64,000 bases of DNA. Source: an uncultured Bacteroidales bacterium (lineage in GTDB: Bacteria; Bacteroidota; Bacteroidia; Bacteroidales; F082). Numbering within the stretch: the first letter of the stretch is position 1; the number at the start of each line of letters is the position of its first letter. The notes under the pieces were generated by a model. The model had not been told where the DNA came from. It searched no databases and was given only the letters and a program-made list of their open reading frames with translations. Location: the NCBI GenBank assembly GCA_905233685.1, contig CAJOEZ010000003.1, forward strand, positions 62,001 through 126,000. Reading direction: 5' to 3'. A program made the translations under genes and the position numbers. This document shows, piece after piece, positions 43,041 through 51,474 of this stretch.

Positions 43041-45266
43041 ATGAAAAAGCTTTACCTAATCACAGTATTAAGCTTCGTGCTTTGCGTGTCCTGCACGAAG
43101 AAGGAAACTGACCCTGAAATTATCGCCATGCGCGGATTGGTGAATCGCGTTGTGCCGGAGTATTCCAATAACATCGTTCTCCAACACCTTGAAAATGATA
43201 CGATTGACCGCTTTGAAATCGAAACGAAAGGCAAAAACCTTGTCATTCGGGGCAACAACGCCAACAGCATGGCCGTTGGCTTGAACCACTACCTGAAATA
43301 TTACTGCATGGCGCAGTATTCATGGTTCAAGGAAGAGCCTTTGCAGATTCCCGCCACCATGCCTGCCGTGCCTGAAAAAGTCAGTCTAAGTGCTCGCGTG
43401 CCTGAGCGTTTCTTCTTGAATTACTGCACTTTCGGCTACACCTTGCCTTGGTGGGACTGGTCGGAATGGGAACACTTCATCGACTGGATGGCGCTCAACG
43501 GCATCAACCTGCCCTTGGCCATTACGGGACAGGAGAGCGTGTGGTACGAGGTGTGGAGCGACTTGGGCCTCACCGACGAGGAAATCCGTAGTTACTTCAC
43601 CGGTCCGGCGCACCTGCCGTGGCACCGAATGCAAAACATCGACCGCTGGGGCGGACCGTTGCCCATATCGTGGCTTGAGAACCAAAAGGAACTGCAAAAG
43701 CAAATCGTGGCCCGTGAGCGCGAACTCAATATGCGCCCTGTGCTGCCGGGCTTTGCAGGCCATGTACCGCCTTGCATCACAAGACTTTATCCCGATGCTC
43801 CTTTGGCTTCGCTGGGCGACTGGGCCGGCTTCGACAGCACTTGCTGGTGCAAGTTCCTCGACCCGCTTGACCCGCTTTACACCGAGATACAGAAAAAGTT
43901 CATCGCCAAGCAGACCGAGTTTTACGGCACTGATCACATCTACGGCATCGATATTTTCAACGAACTCATTCCGCCAAGTTGGGAACCAGAATACCTCGCT
44001 CGTGTGAGCCGTCAGGTGTATGAATCCCTTGAGGCCGCCGACCCCGAGGCCAAGTGGCTTGAAATGGCGTGGCTGTTCTGGAACGAGCGTCAGTATTGGG
44101 AAGTTGACAACCGCATTGAGGCTTACATCACCTCCATGCCGAAGGACAGGCACATCATGCTTGATTACTACTGCGAAAGGCAGCCCGTTTGGGAGCGCAC
44201 CAACGCCTATTATGGCGTGCCTTACATCTGGTGCTATCTCGGCAACTTTGGCGGCAACTCCATGTTAGCCGGAAACCTTGACACTGTGAATGTTAGGATT
44301 GAACGCGCCTTTGCCAAGGGTGGCGGCAATTTTGTCGGTATTGGCTCCACCTTGGAAGGTTTCGACTGCAATCCGTTCATGTATGAATATGTCTTCGAGA
44401 AGGCTTGGGACAACCCGCTCACCCAGGATGTGGACGCTTGGGTGCTTCGCCTCGCCGACCAGCGTGCCGGCAAGAAAGACCCGAATATGCGCTCTGCTTG
44501 GACTTTGCTCGCCGACAGTGTATATAATAAGGTATCGTCGCCTGGGCAGACCGTCCGCATCAACCAAAGGCCGACCATGGGCGATATTAATGAATACCGC
44601 CAATATTATGTTGCGCCGACCTATAAGTACAACAATATCACGCTGTTGGATGCTTTAGATAATCTGCTTGCCGCCGACTGCAACACGCGCACACGACATT
44701 TTGATGCCGTCAATATCACGAGGCAACTGTTGGGCAACTATTTTAGCGACCTCTATGCCGATTATGTGAAAGCCTACCGAGAAGGCGACTACGAGAAATT
44801 GCACCAAATTGAGCAGACCATGACCAACATCCTTGATGACACGGACAAGATTTTGGCCACGGAGAGCGCGTTCTTGGTCGGCCGTTGGATTCGCGACGCG
44901 AGGGCCATCGGCACGACAGAAGAGGATAAAGACTATTTCGAGAGCAACGCCCGAAATATCATCACAACTTGGGGCGAGGAGGACGCTCTGCTGAACGAAT
45001 ACGCCAGCCGTGCTTGGGCAGGCCTCACTGCGACTTATTATGCCTATCGCTGGAAGGAGTTCTTCAAAGATGTGAACACCGCCATCGAAGCGGGGCAACC
45101 TTTTGACGAAAAAGCCTACCACGAGCGCATCTGCAAGTACGAAGGCCAGTGGTGGCGCGAACGGCTTGGCAACTTCAGTGCTGAGCCGCAAGGCGATGGA
45201 ATTGCTTTGGCAAAAGAGATTGCCGACAAATATCGCGCTGAATTGGAGGCGCGGTATAGGGAATAG
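43041..45266 (+). CDS. Alpha-N-acetylglucosaminidase (GH89), lipoprotein
   Basis: The 741-residue protein is a NAGLU-type glycosidase that removes terminal alpha-GlcNAc from glycans such as mucin or heparan. It begins with a lipoprotein signal (LSFVLCVSC, Cys18), then an N-terminal alpha/beta domain, the (beta/alpha)8 core with FTFGYTLPWWDW-like NYCTFGYTLPWWDWSEWEHF, and a C-terminal helical domain. By comparison with human NAGLU, Glu308 in IFNELIPPSWEP and Glu439 in STLEGFDCNP are the catalytic pair. Length fits the family. No SusC/SusD pair is adjacent, so it is not in an obvious polysaccharide locus. Suggests a host-glycan diet. Confidence 0.93.
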   Translation: MKKLYLITVLSFVLCVSCTKKETDPEIIAMRGLVNRVVPEYSNNIVLQHLENDTIDRFEIETKGKNLVIRGNNANSMAVGLNHYLKYYCMAQYSWFKEEPLQIPATMPAVPEKVSLSARVPERFFLNYCTFGYTLPWWDWSEWEHFIDWMALNGINLPLAITGQESVWYEVWSDLGLTDEEIRSYFTGPAHLPWHRMQNIDRWGGPLPISWLENQKELQKQIVARERELNMRPVLPGFAGHVPPCITRLYPDAPLASLGDWAGFDSTCWCKFLDPLDPLYTEIQKKFIAKQTEFYGTDHIYGIDIFNELIPPSWEPEYLARVSRQVYESLEAADPEAKWLEMAWLFWNERQYWEVDNRIEAYITSMPKDRHIMLDYYCERQPVWERTNAYYGVPYIWCYLGNFGGNSMLAGNLDTVNVRIERAFAKGGGNFVGIGSTLEGFDCNPFMYEYVFEKAWDNPLTQDVDAWVLRLADQRAGKKDPNMRSAWTLLADSVYNKVSSPGQTVRINQRPTMGDINEYRQYYVAPTYKYNNITLLDALDNLLAADCNTRTRHFDAVNITRQLLGNYFSDLYADYVKAYREGDYEKLHQIEQTMTNILDDTDKILATESAFLVGRWIRDARAIGTTEEDKDYFESNARNIITTWGEEDALLNEYASRAWAGLTATYYAYRWKEFFKDVNTAIEAGQPFDEKAYHERICKYEGQWWRERLGNFSAEPQGDGIALAKEIADKYRAELEARYRE

Positions 45267-45281
45267 ACGCTACTTAGCCCA

Positions 45282-47429
45282 ATGAACGCAATCCAAAACA
45301 TGGCGCAACAAACCTTTGTGAACCAAAAACTTGACTTCGTCGAAGAGTTGGTGCTCTTCACCGACTCGCACATCTTCCTCACCGGGAAGGCGGGCACCGG
45401 CAAGACGACCTTCCTGAAAAACCTTCCGCAGAAGACCTACAAACGTATGGTCGTTGTGGCCCCGACAGGCGTGGCTGCCATCAATGCGGGTGGACAAACT
45501 ATCCACTCATTTTTCCAACTGCCTTTCGGGCCACAAATCCCTGAAAACACGCAAGGAAAGTCTTTCAATGCCAAGTCGTTGGCCACACAATACCAGAAAC
45601 TCAACAAGAAGAAAATCAACCTTATACGCAGCCTCGACCTGCTCATTATCGATGAAATCAGTATGGTGCGCGCTGACGTTTTGGATGCCATTGACGCGGT
45701 TTTGCGCCGTGTACGCCGATCGCAGAAACCCTTCGGCGGCATGCAGCTTTTGATGATTGGCGACGTTCACCAACTCGCGCCCGTGGCCAAGCCCGAGGAA
45801 TGGGAGGTGCTGTCGCCATATTACGACACGCCTTATTTCTTCGGCAGCCAAGTGCTGCAAAACACGCCATACGTTTGCGTCGAGTTGGAACACATCTACC
45901 GCCAGCACGACGACGATTTCATCACCTTATTGAACAAGGTGCGCAACAACCGCATGGATGCGGAATGCGTGCGCCTACTCAACACGCGTTTTAAGCCCGA
46001 CTTTAAGCCGAAGGACGATGAAGGCTACATCACCCTGACGACCCACAACTACCAAGCCGACCAAATCAACGAGTCGAAGCTGGCGGCCATCAAGGAAAAA
46101 CCGCTGGTTTTCAAGGCGGAAGTGCGCGGCACCTTCCCTGAAAATACGTATCCGACCAAAGAGGAACTGACGCTGAAAGTGGGGGTGCAGGTGATGTTCG
46201 TCAAGAACGACCCGACAACCGAAAAGGCCTTTTTCAACGGCAAAATCGGCCGGTTGGTGGGTTATGACGAGAAGGAAGGCACTGTCACTGTAGAAAGCGA
46301 AGGCGAGCGCATCACCGTCCCGAAACTGAAGTGGGAGAACATGGAATACACCATCAACCCTGAAAATCAGGAGATTGAAGAGAAGGAAATCGGCAGTTTC
46401 ACGCAGATTCCGCTGCGGTTGGCTTGGGCCGTCACCATTCACAAGAGCCAAGGCCTCACCTTCAACAAGGTCATCGTCGACGCAGGTAAGGCCTTCGCGC
46501 ACGGACAGGTGTATGTCGCTCTGAGTCGCTGCACCTCCTTGGAAGGCCTCGTGCTGAAAACGCGCATCACTTCCAATGCTCTGGTCAATGATTTTTCTGT
46601 CAATCGATTCGTTGAGACTTTGCCTGAAAAAGAACCCACGCAAGAGAAAGTGGACGCGTTGCGCCACGAGTACGAGCTGGAAACCATGCTCGAACTCTTT
46701 GATTTTGACGGTATTTACAAGGATTTCGGTAAGCTGATGAAAGTGATTTATGACAATGATACCCTCTTTGAAGGCGCGATGATTCAGGACCTTTCGGGAA
46801 GGCGTGGCAAAATCTATGAGGAGCTATGTCAGGTTAGTATCAAGTTTGAAAGCCAAATCCGTAAGTTGCATGGCGAGACGCTGTTGTGCGAACAAAATTC
46901 GGCCTTGCAAGAGCGAATAATAAAAGGTGTGGCCTACTTCAACGAGCACCTGAAAGCTATCGCCGACGGTTTGTTTGACTTGCCCTTTAAGACCGACAAT
47001 CAAGCCGTCAACGACCAACTCGCAGAAGCCTTGAAACTGCTTGAGGGAAGCATCGCATTGAAAACCAGTTGTTTGGAGGAATGCATGGACGGCTTCACGG
47101 TCAAGGCATACCAAAAGACCAAGTCCGTCAAGGCGATTGAGAAGGAAAAGAACGCCAAGAAGAAGGTCGAAATCAGGGACGACGTGATGGACAAGAGTCC
47201 GCTGTATGCAGCTTTGGTCGCATGGCGGCTGCAAAAAGCGCAAGACGCCGATGTGCCAGCCTATACCATTGCGCACAACAAAACCCTCAAAGCCATTGCA
47301 CAGGTTCAACCTGTTACCTTGTTGGCGTTGAAGGAGGTGCCGGGCATGGGCGCCAAAAGCGTGAAGCGTTTCGGGGACGAGATTCTCGATGTTGTTTTGC
47401 GGTACATTCAAGAGACCCAAACGAGGTAA
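45282..47429 (+). CDS. Pif1/RecD-like helicase with C-terminal HRDC domain
   Basis: The 715-residue protein is a superfamily 1B helicase. Walker A is GKAGTGKT (residues 35-42), VVVAPTGVAAINAGGQTIHSF is motif Ia, LLIIDEISMVRADVLD is Walker B, and LLMIGDVHQLAPV is motif III. The later WAVTIHKSQGLTFNKVIVD plus YVALSRCTSLEGLVL are motifs V-VI. The last 80 residues resemble an HRDC domain (LYAALVAWRLQKAQDADVPAY; VPGMGAKSVKRFGDEIL). It may unwind G-quadruplex or stalled-fork DNA. It starts 15 bases after the GH89 stop. Confidence 0.9.
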   Translation: MNAIQNMAQQTFVNQKLDFVEELVLFTDSHIFLTGKAGTGKTTFLKNLPQKTYKRMVVVAPTGVAAINAGGQTIHSFFQLPFGPQIPENTQGKSFNAKSLATQYQKLNKKKINLIRSLDLLIIDEISMVRADVLDAIDAVLRRVRRSQKPFGGMQLLMIGDVHQLAPVAKPEEWEVLSPYYDTPYFFGSQVLQNTPYVCVELEHIYRQHDDDFITLLNKVRNNRMDAECVRLLNTRFKPDFKPKDDEGYITLTTHNYQADQINESKLAAIKEKPLVFKAEVRGTFPENTYPTKEELTLKVGVQVMFVKNDPTTEKAFFNGKIGRLVGYDEKEGTVTVESEGERITVPKLKWENMEYTINPENQEIEEKEIGSFTQIPLRLAWAVTIHKSQGLTFNKVIVDAGKAFAHGQVYVALSRCTSLEGLVLKTRITSNALVNDFSVNRFVETLPEKEPTQEKVDALRHEYELETMLELFDFDGIYKDFGKLMKVIYDNDTLFEGAMIQDLSGRRGKIYEELCQVSIKFESQIRKLHGETLLCEQNSALQERIIKGVAYFNEHLKAIADGLFDLPFKTDNQAVNDQLAEALKLLEGSIALKTSCLEECMDGFTVKAYQKTKSVKAIEKEKNAKKKVEIRDDVMDKSPLYAALVAWRLQKAQDADVPAYTIAHNKTLKAIAQVQPVTLLALKEVPGMGAKSVKRFGDEILDVVLRYIQETQTR

Positions 47430-47442
47430 TAAGAAAAAATGC

Positions 47443-47450
47443 TATTTTTG
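47443..47450 (+). promoter_or_regulatory. Bacteroidota -7 promoter element for the deaminase
   Basis: TATTTTTG, 38 bases before the ATG at 47489. Confidence 0.55.
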
Positions 47451-47488
47451 CAGAATAAAATCATGTCCGTTATTCAAAACCAGAACCC

Positions 47489-47968
47489 ATGAACATCACG
47501 GAACAAGACAAGGAATTCATGCGCGAGGCCATCCGTCTTGCCGACGAGCATGTAAAGATTGGAGGAGGCCCCTTCGGGGCGGTTATCGTAAAAGACGGAG
47601 AAATCGTTGCCGGAAGCGCCAACAGCGTCACCCTCGACAACGACCCCACGGCCCACGCCGAGGTGAACGCCATCCGTCAGGCCTGCCGCAAGTTGGGCAC
47701 GTTCGACCTCTCAGGGTGCGTGATTTACACCTCGTGCGAGCCTTGCCCGATGTGCCTCGGCGCCATCTATTGGGCGCACCTCGACCGCATCTATTACGGC
47801 AACACGCGCCGCGATGCCTACGACATCGGCTTTGCCGACGATTTTATCTACAAGGAATTAAGTAAAAGCCTAAAAAACAGAACTTTGCCCATCGTCCCGT
47901 TGTTGCGTGACGAAGCGCAAAGTTCATTCCGTCTTTGGCAGGAAAAGGAAGACAAAACGGAATATTGA
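47489..47968 (+). CDS. Nucleoside/guanine deaminase family protein
   Basis: The 159-residue zinc enzyme has the cytidine-deaminase-like motifs PTAHAEVNAIR (His and catalytic Glu near residue 55) and SCEPCPMCLGAIYWA (two zinc Cys). The DPTAHAEV and EPCPMC forms together with the C-terminal RDEAQSSFRLWQ region are those of bacterial guanine deaminases such as GuaD, though tRNA adenosine deaminase TadA is related. It would turn guanine into xanthine. Its stop lies 7 bases from the convergent LolA-like gene. Confidence 0.87.
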   Translation: MNITEQDKEFMREAIRLADEHVKIGGGPFGAVIVKDGEIVAGSANSVTLDNDPTAHAEVNAIRQACRKLGTFDLSGCVIYTSCEPCPMCLGAIYWAHLDRIYYGNTRRDAYDIGFADDFIYKELSKSLKNRTLPIVPLLRDEAQSSFRLWQEKEDKTEY

Positions 47969-47975
47969 TTCCGAA

Positions 47976-48500
47976 TTACTTCAATTCGTAGGTGTTGATG
48001 CTTCCGACAGCCTCTTCCAAAACCATCTTAATCATCACGCCGTCGCTGACGCGATAGGTCAGCACGACTGATTTGTAGCCGCCTTTCGGCACTTTGCCAT
48101 TGGCGACGATGGAAATGGTTTTCAGGCCATTCTCCTCAGAAATGGTCGTTTCGGCATTGTTGTCGATGGCAGCTTGCTCCCAATTGCCTGAAAGACAGTT
48201 GAGAAGCGTGGCGCGTTGCAATTCGACCGTCTTCACCTTCTCGGCATCGAGCTCGGCTTTCTTGCCGTCCATGTTGATTTTCACCATGTTGCCCTCGATG
48301 ATGAAATAATCACCTTCAGGCTCGGTGTAAGTCATTGAAAGTTGGTCTTTTCCGTCAAAAACGATGTGACCGGCTTTGTCGAAGGTCTTGCCCGACACTT
48401 TCATCATTTTCACTTGCGAAAAGTCGGTGTCCAAAGTGGTCTGTGCGAAGGCTCCAAAGGAAAGCAGCAACGCAGTGATAATCAGTGTAATGTGTTTCAT
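47976..48500 (-). CDS. LolA-like periplasmic protein
   Basis: The 174-residue protein has a signal peptide (cleavage after GAFAQ) and a LolA-like half-barrel pattern: DFSQVKMMKVSGKTF, GHIVFDGKDQLSMTY and YFIIEGNMVKINMDGKKAE. LolA-type proteins carry lipid groups through the periplasm; LolA-like proteins also occur in lipid or polyene gene clusters next to acyl carrier proteins. Its ATG overlaps the ACP stop as ATGA. Last gene of the GNAT-like/plsX/ACP operon. Confidence 0.72.
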   Translation of the reverse strand: MKHITLIITALLLSFGAFAQTTLDTDFSQVKMMKVSGKTFDKAGHIVFDGKDQLSMTYTEPEGDYFIIEGNMVKINMDGKKAELDAEKVKTVELQRATLLNCLSGNWEQAAIDNNAETTISEENGLKTISIVANGKVPKGGYKSVVLTYRVSDGVMIKMVLEEAVGSINTYELK

Positions 48501-48724
48501 TTCGGTAAATTGTCTAAAAAGTTTACTACATCGGAAACGGTTTCAAATTTGGCCAATTCCTGGTCGGGAATGGTGATGCCGTAGTCGTCTTCTAAGCGCA
48601 TCAGAAGTTGCAGAATGTCAACGGAATCCGCGCCGAGGTCTTTCTTGATTTGGGCGTCAAGCGTGACCCTTTCGGGCGCGATGCGCAACTGACGCGCAAG
48701 GATGGTTTTTACTTCTTCGTACAT
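48497..48724 (-). CDS. Acyl carrier protein (dedicated copy)
   Basis: The 75-residue protein is an ACP, the 4'-phosphopantetheine carrier for acyl chains. The attachment Ser is in LGADSVDILQLL (about residue 34). Helices 1-4 are at the usual places, and the charge pattern (acidic helix 2) fits. The housekeeping acpP normally sits next to fabF, so this copy, tucked between plsX and a LolA-like gene, may serve a particular acyltransferase. Overlaps the LolA-like gene by 4 bases. Confidence 0.9.
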   Translation of the reverse strand: MYEEVKTILARQLRIAPERVTLDAQIKKDLGADSVDILQLLMRLEDDYGITIPDQELAKFETVSDVVNFLDNLPK

Positions 48725-48730
48725 ATTTTT

Positions 48731-48754
48731 GATTTAAAGATTCAAAGATTTAAA
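48731..48754 (-). repeat. Short 8-base tandem repeat between plsX and acp
   Basis: Three units GATTTAAA, GATTCAAA, GATTTAAA fill most of the 32-base spacer. It resembles the other AT-rich period repeats in this genome, but is short. Confidence 0.45.
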
Positions 48755-48756
48755 AT

Positions 48757-49776
48757 TCAATATTCGTAGTGTTCGTATTTCATGATGATTTCTTCCATCT
48801 TCGACGAAAGCGAACTGACCTCCATCTTGTAGGCCTGCTCGATGCACTTCTCCACTGCCGTCGCCTTGCTCGAACCGTGACCTTTCACCACCGTCTTTTC
48901 CGTGCCGAGGAGGACGCTGCCGCCGTAGTTCTGGTAGTTCATGAACTCCTTTTCTTCCATGAACATCCGCTTCATCAACAACGCGCCCAATTTGTAAATC
49001 GGCCTCGAATAGATGTCCTTCTTCAACTTCTTCAACAGTTCCAAGGCCGTGCCTTCGGTGGTCTTCACCAACACGTTGCCCGAAAAGCCGTCGCAAACCA
49101 CTACGTCGTAGTTGCCGGAAAGCAGGTCGCGGCTCTCCATGTTGCCCACAAAATGGATTTCGGGCGTTTCACTTAGCAAAAAGTGTGCCTTTTGTCGGAT
49201 TTCGTCGCCTTTTTCTGCTTCTTTTCCGACATTGAGCAAGGCAATACGCGGATTTTCAATATTATAGACATGTTTCATGTAAAGGCTCGACATGATGGCG
49301 AATTGCCGTAGATGTTCCGGCGTGACCTCCACATTGGCGCCGCTGTCGCAAATCCCGACGATGCCGCCGTCCATGGTGGGCAGAATCGGGCAGAACGCAG
49401 GACGAATCACGCCCTTCACGCGCCCGATGCGGGTCAATGCCGCCGCCACAAGCGCGCCCGTGGAACCTGTGCTGACCATCGCGGAGATGTCGTCGCGGTC
49501 GCGCAAGAGCCGCACCGCCTTGATCATCGAACTTTCCCGTTTCAGGCGGATGGCATCGATGGGGCGTTCTTCGCAGCCGATGACCTCCGGCGCGTGGATG
49601 ATTTCCAAGCGCGAGGTATCGTAGGTCTTGGTTTTCAGGTAGTTCTGAAGCGTGGTCTCGTCGCCGGTCAGAATCAGATGCAAGTCTGGCATCTTGGCCA
49701 TGGCCGCCAACGCGCCGTCCACATTGGCTTCGGGGCTGTGGTCGCCACCGAAACAATCGATTATTATTTTGATCAT
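48757..49776 (-). CDS. plsX: Phosphate acyltransferase
   Basis: The 339-residue protein is PlsX, which turns acyl-ACP into acyl-phosphate for membrane lipid synthesis. Signatures are IIIDCFGGDHSPEANVDGALAA-type N-terminus (residues 4-25), VSTGSTGALVAAALTRIGR, GICDSGANVEVTPEHL and NYDVVVCDGFSGNVLVK. Usual length about 330. It follows the GNAT-like gene with an ATGA overlap and precedes the ACP gene by 32 bases. Bacteroidota plsX more often sits by rpmF and fabH, so this setting is notable. Confidence 0.93.
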   Translation of the reverse strand: MIKIIIDCFGGDHSPEANVDGALAAMAKMPDLHLILTGDETTLQNYLKTKTYDTSRLEIIHAPEVIGCEERPIDAIRLKRESSMIKAVRLLRDRDDISAMVSTGSTGALVAAALTRIGRVKGVIRPAFCPILPTMDGGIVGICDSGANVEVTPEHLRQFAIMSSLYMKHVYNIENPRIALLNVGKEAEKGDEIRQKAHFLLSETPEIHFVGNMESRDLLSGNYDVVVCDGFSGNVLVKTTEGTALELLKKLKKDIYSRPIYKLGALLMKRMFMEEKEFMNYQNYGGSVLLGTEKTVVKGHGSSKATAVEKCIEQAYKMEVSSLSSKMEEIIMKYEHYEY

Positions 49777-50885
49777 ATTTGTTTAATATAACATCTATGC
49801 CGTTTAATCTTCTGTTCGTCAAACCGTTTCCATTGGTTTTGGATGGCGTAATTGTCCTCTAAATTGCCGTTGGTTTCAGCATATTTCACGGTCTTGAGCA
49901 TCTTCATCAACTCTGAGGAAACGATGACGCTCACGCCTCGGTTGAGCCATTCGGGTTCCACTCCGAGGAGGCAGAGGTCGATGACATCGGGCTTTTTCAG
50001 GGTCTTGAGCAACCTTATTAATGTAAGCGGTGTCAATTTTCCGCCAGAAGGTCTCACCGCGTCGGCAATGCCGGGGAAAGTCAGCCCGAAGCAAATCATC
50101 TTCTCATTTTCGTCGAGGATGACGGCCACGTTTTTCACGTTGATAACCAATCGGAAGTTGTCGATCATCATCTTTTTCATGCCTTCGGTGAAAGGCACGG
50201 TGCCGTAAAGCAGATCGTAGGACTTGTCAAGCAACTTGAAGATGCCGTCGGCGTATTTTTTGAGGAATTCGTTGGTGTTGCGCGCCGTGCCGAGGTGCAG
50301 GTTGTAGCGTTTCATCACGAAGGCGGCCAACTTATCGACCTCGCCGTCGTAGTCCTTGGGAATGCGCAGGCGGCTGCCCGTCCAATCGACTTCCTTCTGA
50401 TATCCAAAATTCTCGATAAAGGTCTGATAATAAGGATAGTTATAGGTCTCCTCGAAGGTGGCGGGATAGTCGAAACCCTCAATCAGCAGGCCTTCGCGCT
50501 CGAGGTCGGAGTAGCCCAACGGCCCTACCACTTCGTTCATGCCCTTGCTGATGGCCCAGTCTTCCACGGTTTTGAGCAGTTTCTGTGCAACTTCCTCATC
50601 TTCAATGACATCGAAGTGGTTGAAGCGCACTTGTTTTTTGCCCGTCTTTTCGTTGGCGGCGCGTTGCACGATGCCCGAAATGCGCCCCGCCATCTTGCCG
50701 TCTTTGTAGGCATTGAAGTTGATGGTGTCGCACATGTCGTTGTAAACGAAGTCCTTACGGAAGATTTTCTTCTCGTCCATGTACAAGGGCGGCGTGTAGT
50801 ACGGGTTGCCTTTGTACAGTTCCAGCGGGAAGTCGATGAACTCCTTTTGCTGTTTTTTGGTTTTGACTTCTTCTATGGTTATCAT
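49773..50885 (-). CDS. GNAT-like acyltransferase paralogue beside plsX
   Basis: The 370-residue protein matches the protein at 29917-31041 along its length: ELYKGNPYYTPPLYMDEKK, GRISGIVQRAANEKTGKK, GPLGYSDLEREGLLIEGFD and CLLGVEPEWLNRGVSVIV. Identity is partial but blocks align in order. It heads the plsX-ACP-LolA-like operon. A use of acyl-ACP or acyl-phosphate as donor is plausible from these neighbours; the acceptor is unknown. A clear -7 box lies at 50918-50925. Confidence 0.72.
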   Translation of the reverse strand: MITIEEVKTKKQQKEFIDFPLELYKGNPYYTPPLYMDEKKIFRKDFVYNDMCDTINFNAYKDGKMAGRISGIVQRAANEKTGKKQVRFNHFDVIEDEEVAQKLLKTVEDWAISKGMNEVVGPLGYSDLEREGLLIEGFDYPATFEETYNYPYYQTFIENFGYQKEVDWTGSRLRIPKDYDGEVDKLAAFVMKRYNLHLGTARNTNEFLKKYADGIFKLLDKSYDLLYGTVPFTEGMKKMMIDNFRLVINVKNVAVILDENEKMICFGLTFPGIADAVRPSGGKLTPLTLIRLLKTLKKPDVIDLCLLGVEPEWLNRGVSVIVSSELMKMLKTVKYAETNGNLEDNYAIQNQWKRFDEQKIKRHRCYIKQI

Positions 50886-50917
50886 TTTAGTTGGAAGTTG
50901 CTCTGTTAATTAGTTTG

Positions 50918-50925
50918 CAAAAATA
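50918..50925 (-). promoter_or_regulatory. Bacteroidota -7 promoter element of GNAT-like/plsX operon
   Basis: Minus strand TATTTTTG, 33 bases before the ATG at 50885. The plus-strand region from here to 51137 is AT-rich and shows nothing else I can name. Confidence 0.55.
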
Positions 50926-51137
50926 GGCAATTCTTTTGAAATCTTTGGGAAATGCGTTGCTTAAATTGAAAATGTCTATCTGTGCAGGGCGAGAATAATA
51001 GTATACGCAGTGCGGATACAATTCGCTTGTCGAAAAGCCACAATGGACTATCGCCATAGCGAAAGAACAATGTTTGGAGCAAAACACAATTGAAGGCAAA
51101 AATCTATCTGAAAAACCGATTTGATTGAAAAATTGTG

Positions 51138-51145
51138 TATCTTTG
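51138..51145 (+). promoter_or_regulatory. Bacteroidota -7 promoter element of structured RNA/leader
   Basis: TATCTTTG matches TAnnTTTG. It lies about 330 bases upstream of the first CsgG-like gene and 231 bases upstream of a terminator, and there is no coding gene between. Confidence 0.55.
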
Positions 51146-51149
51146 CCGC

Positions 51150-51406
51150 GATAAAAACACGAATTGTAACCCATAAAACGAATTAAATATGCAATAAAAG
51201 CGCAGATTTGCGTGAAATGAAACGACATAAACAGCATTAAAACTGGATTCTTCTCTACTAAAGATTTGGCGATTTTTACGAAGATATTCCAAAAATATTA
51301 GTCATAATGCTCGCGCGTAGCGTGAGATGGACTTATTTCTTGGGAATATCGGGTTACGCCAAACACCTTAGTAGAGCGGGAAACAAGGAAGTTTCACGCT
51401 TTTTTT
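51150..51406 (+). ncRNA. Candidate structured RNA or attenuated 5' leader
   Basis: Downstream of the -7 box the transcript can fold into nested helices. P1 pairs CTCTACTAA (51253-51261) with TTAGTAGAG (51368-51376). P2 pairs TTTGGCG (51265-51271) with CGCCAAA (51357-51363). P3 pairs GATATTCC (51283-51290) with GGAATATC (51343-51350). P4 is a 6-bp hairpin at 51310-51326. A terminator hairpin follows directly. A small hairpin CGCA/TGCG lies at 51201-51212. No open frame of note covers it. It is either a free-standing RNA of about 255 bases or a leader that controls the genes at 51475. I do not recognise a known riboswitch. Confidence 0.5.
51376..51406 (+). terminator. Intrinsic terminator at the end of the structured RNA
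   Basis: Stem GCGGGAAAC/GTTTCACGC (one mismatch), loop AAGGAA, then seven T. It lies 69 bases before the CsgG-like start, and no promoter box is seen after it. Confidence 0.75.
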
Positions 51407-51474
51407 GTGCTTGTTTGGAAACAGGAACTAATCAATCAAATCAAACAAGTAATAACAATTAAAATCACAAGAAA

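Noticed and set aside
51150-51406. Retron or mobile-element RNA
   Set aside because: No reverse transcriptase, transposase or intron-encoded protein lies nearby; the helices fit a leader or small RNA better.
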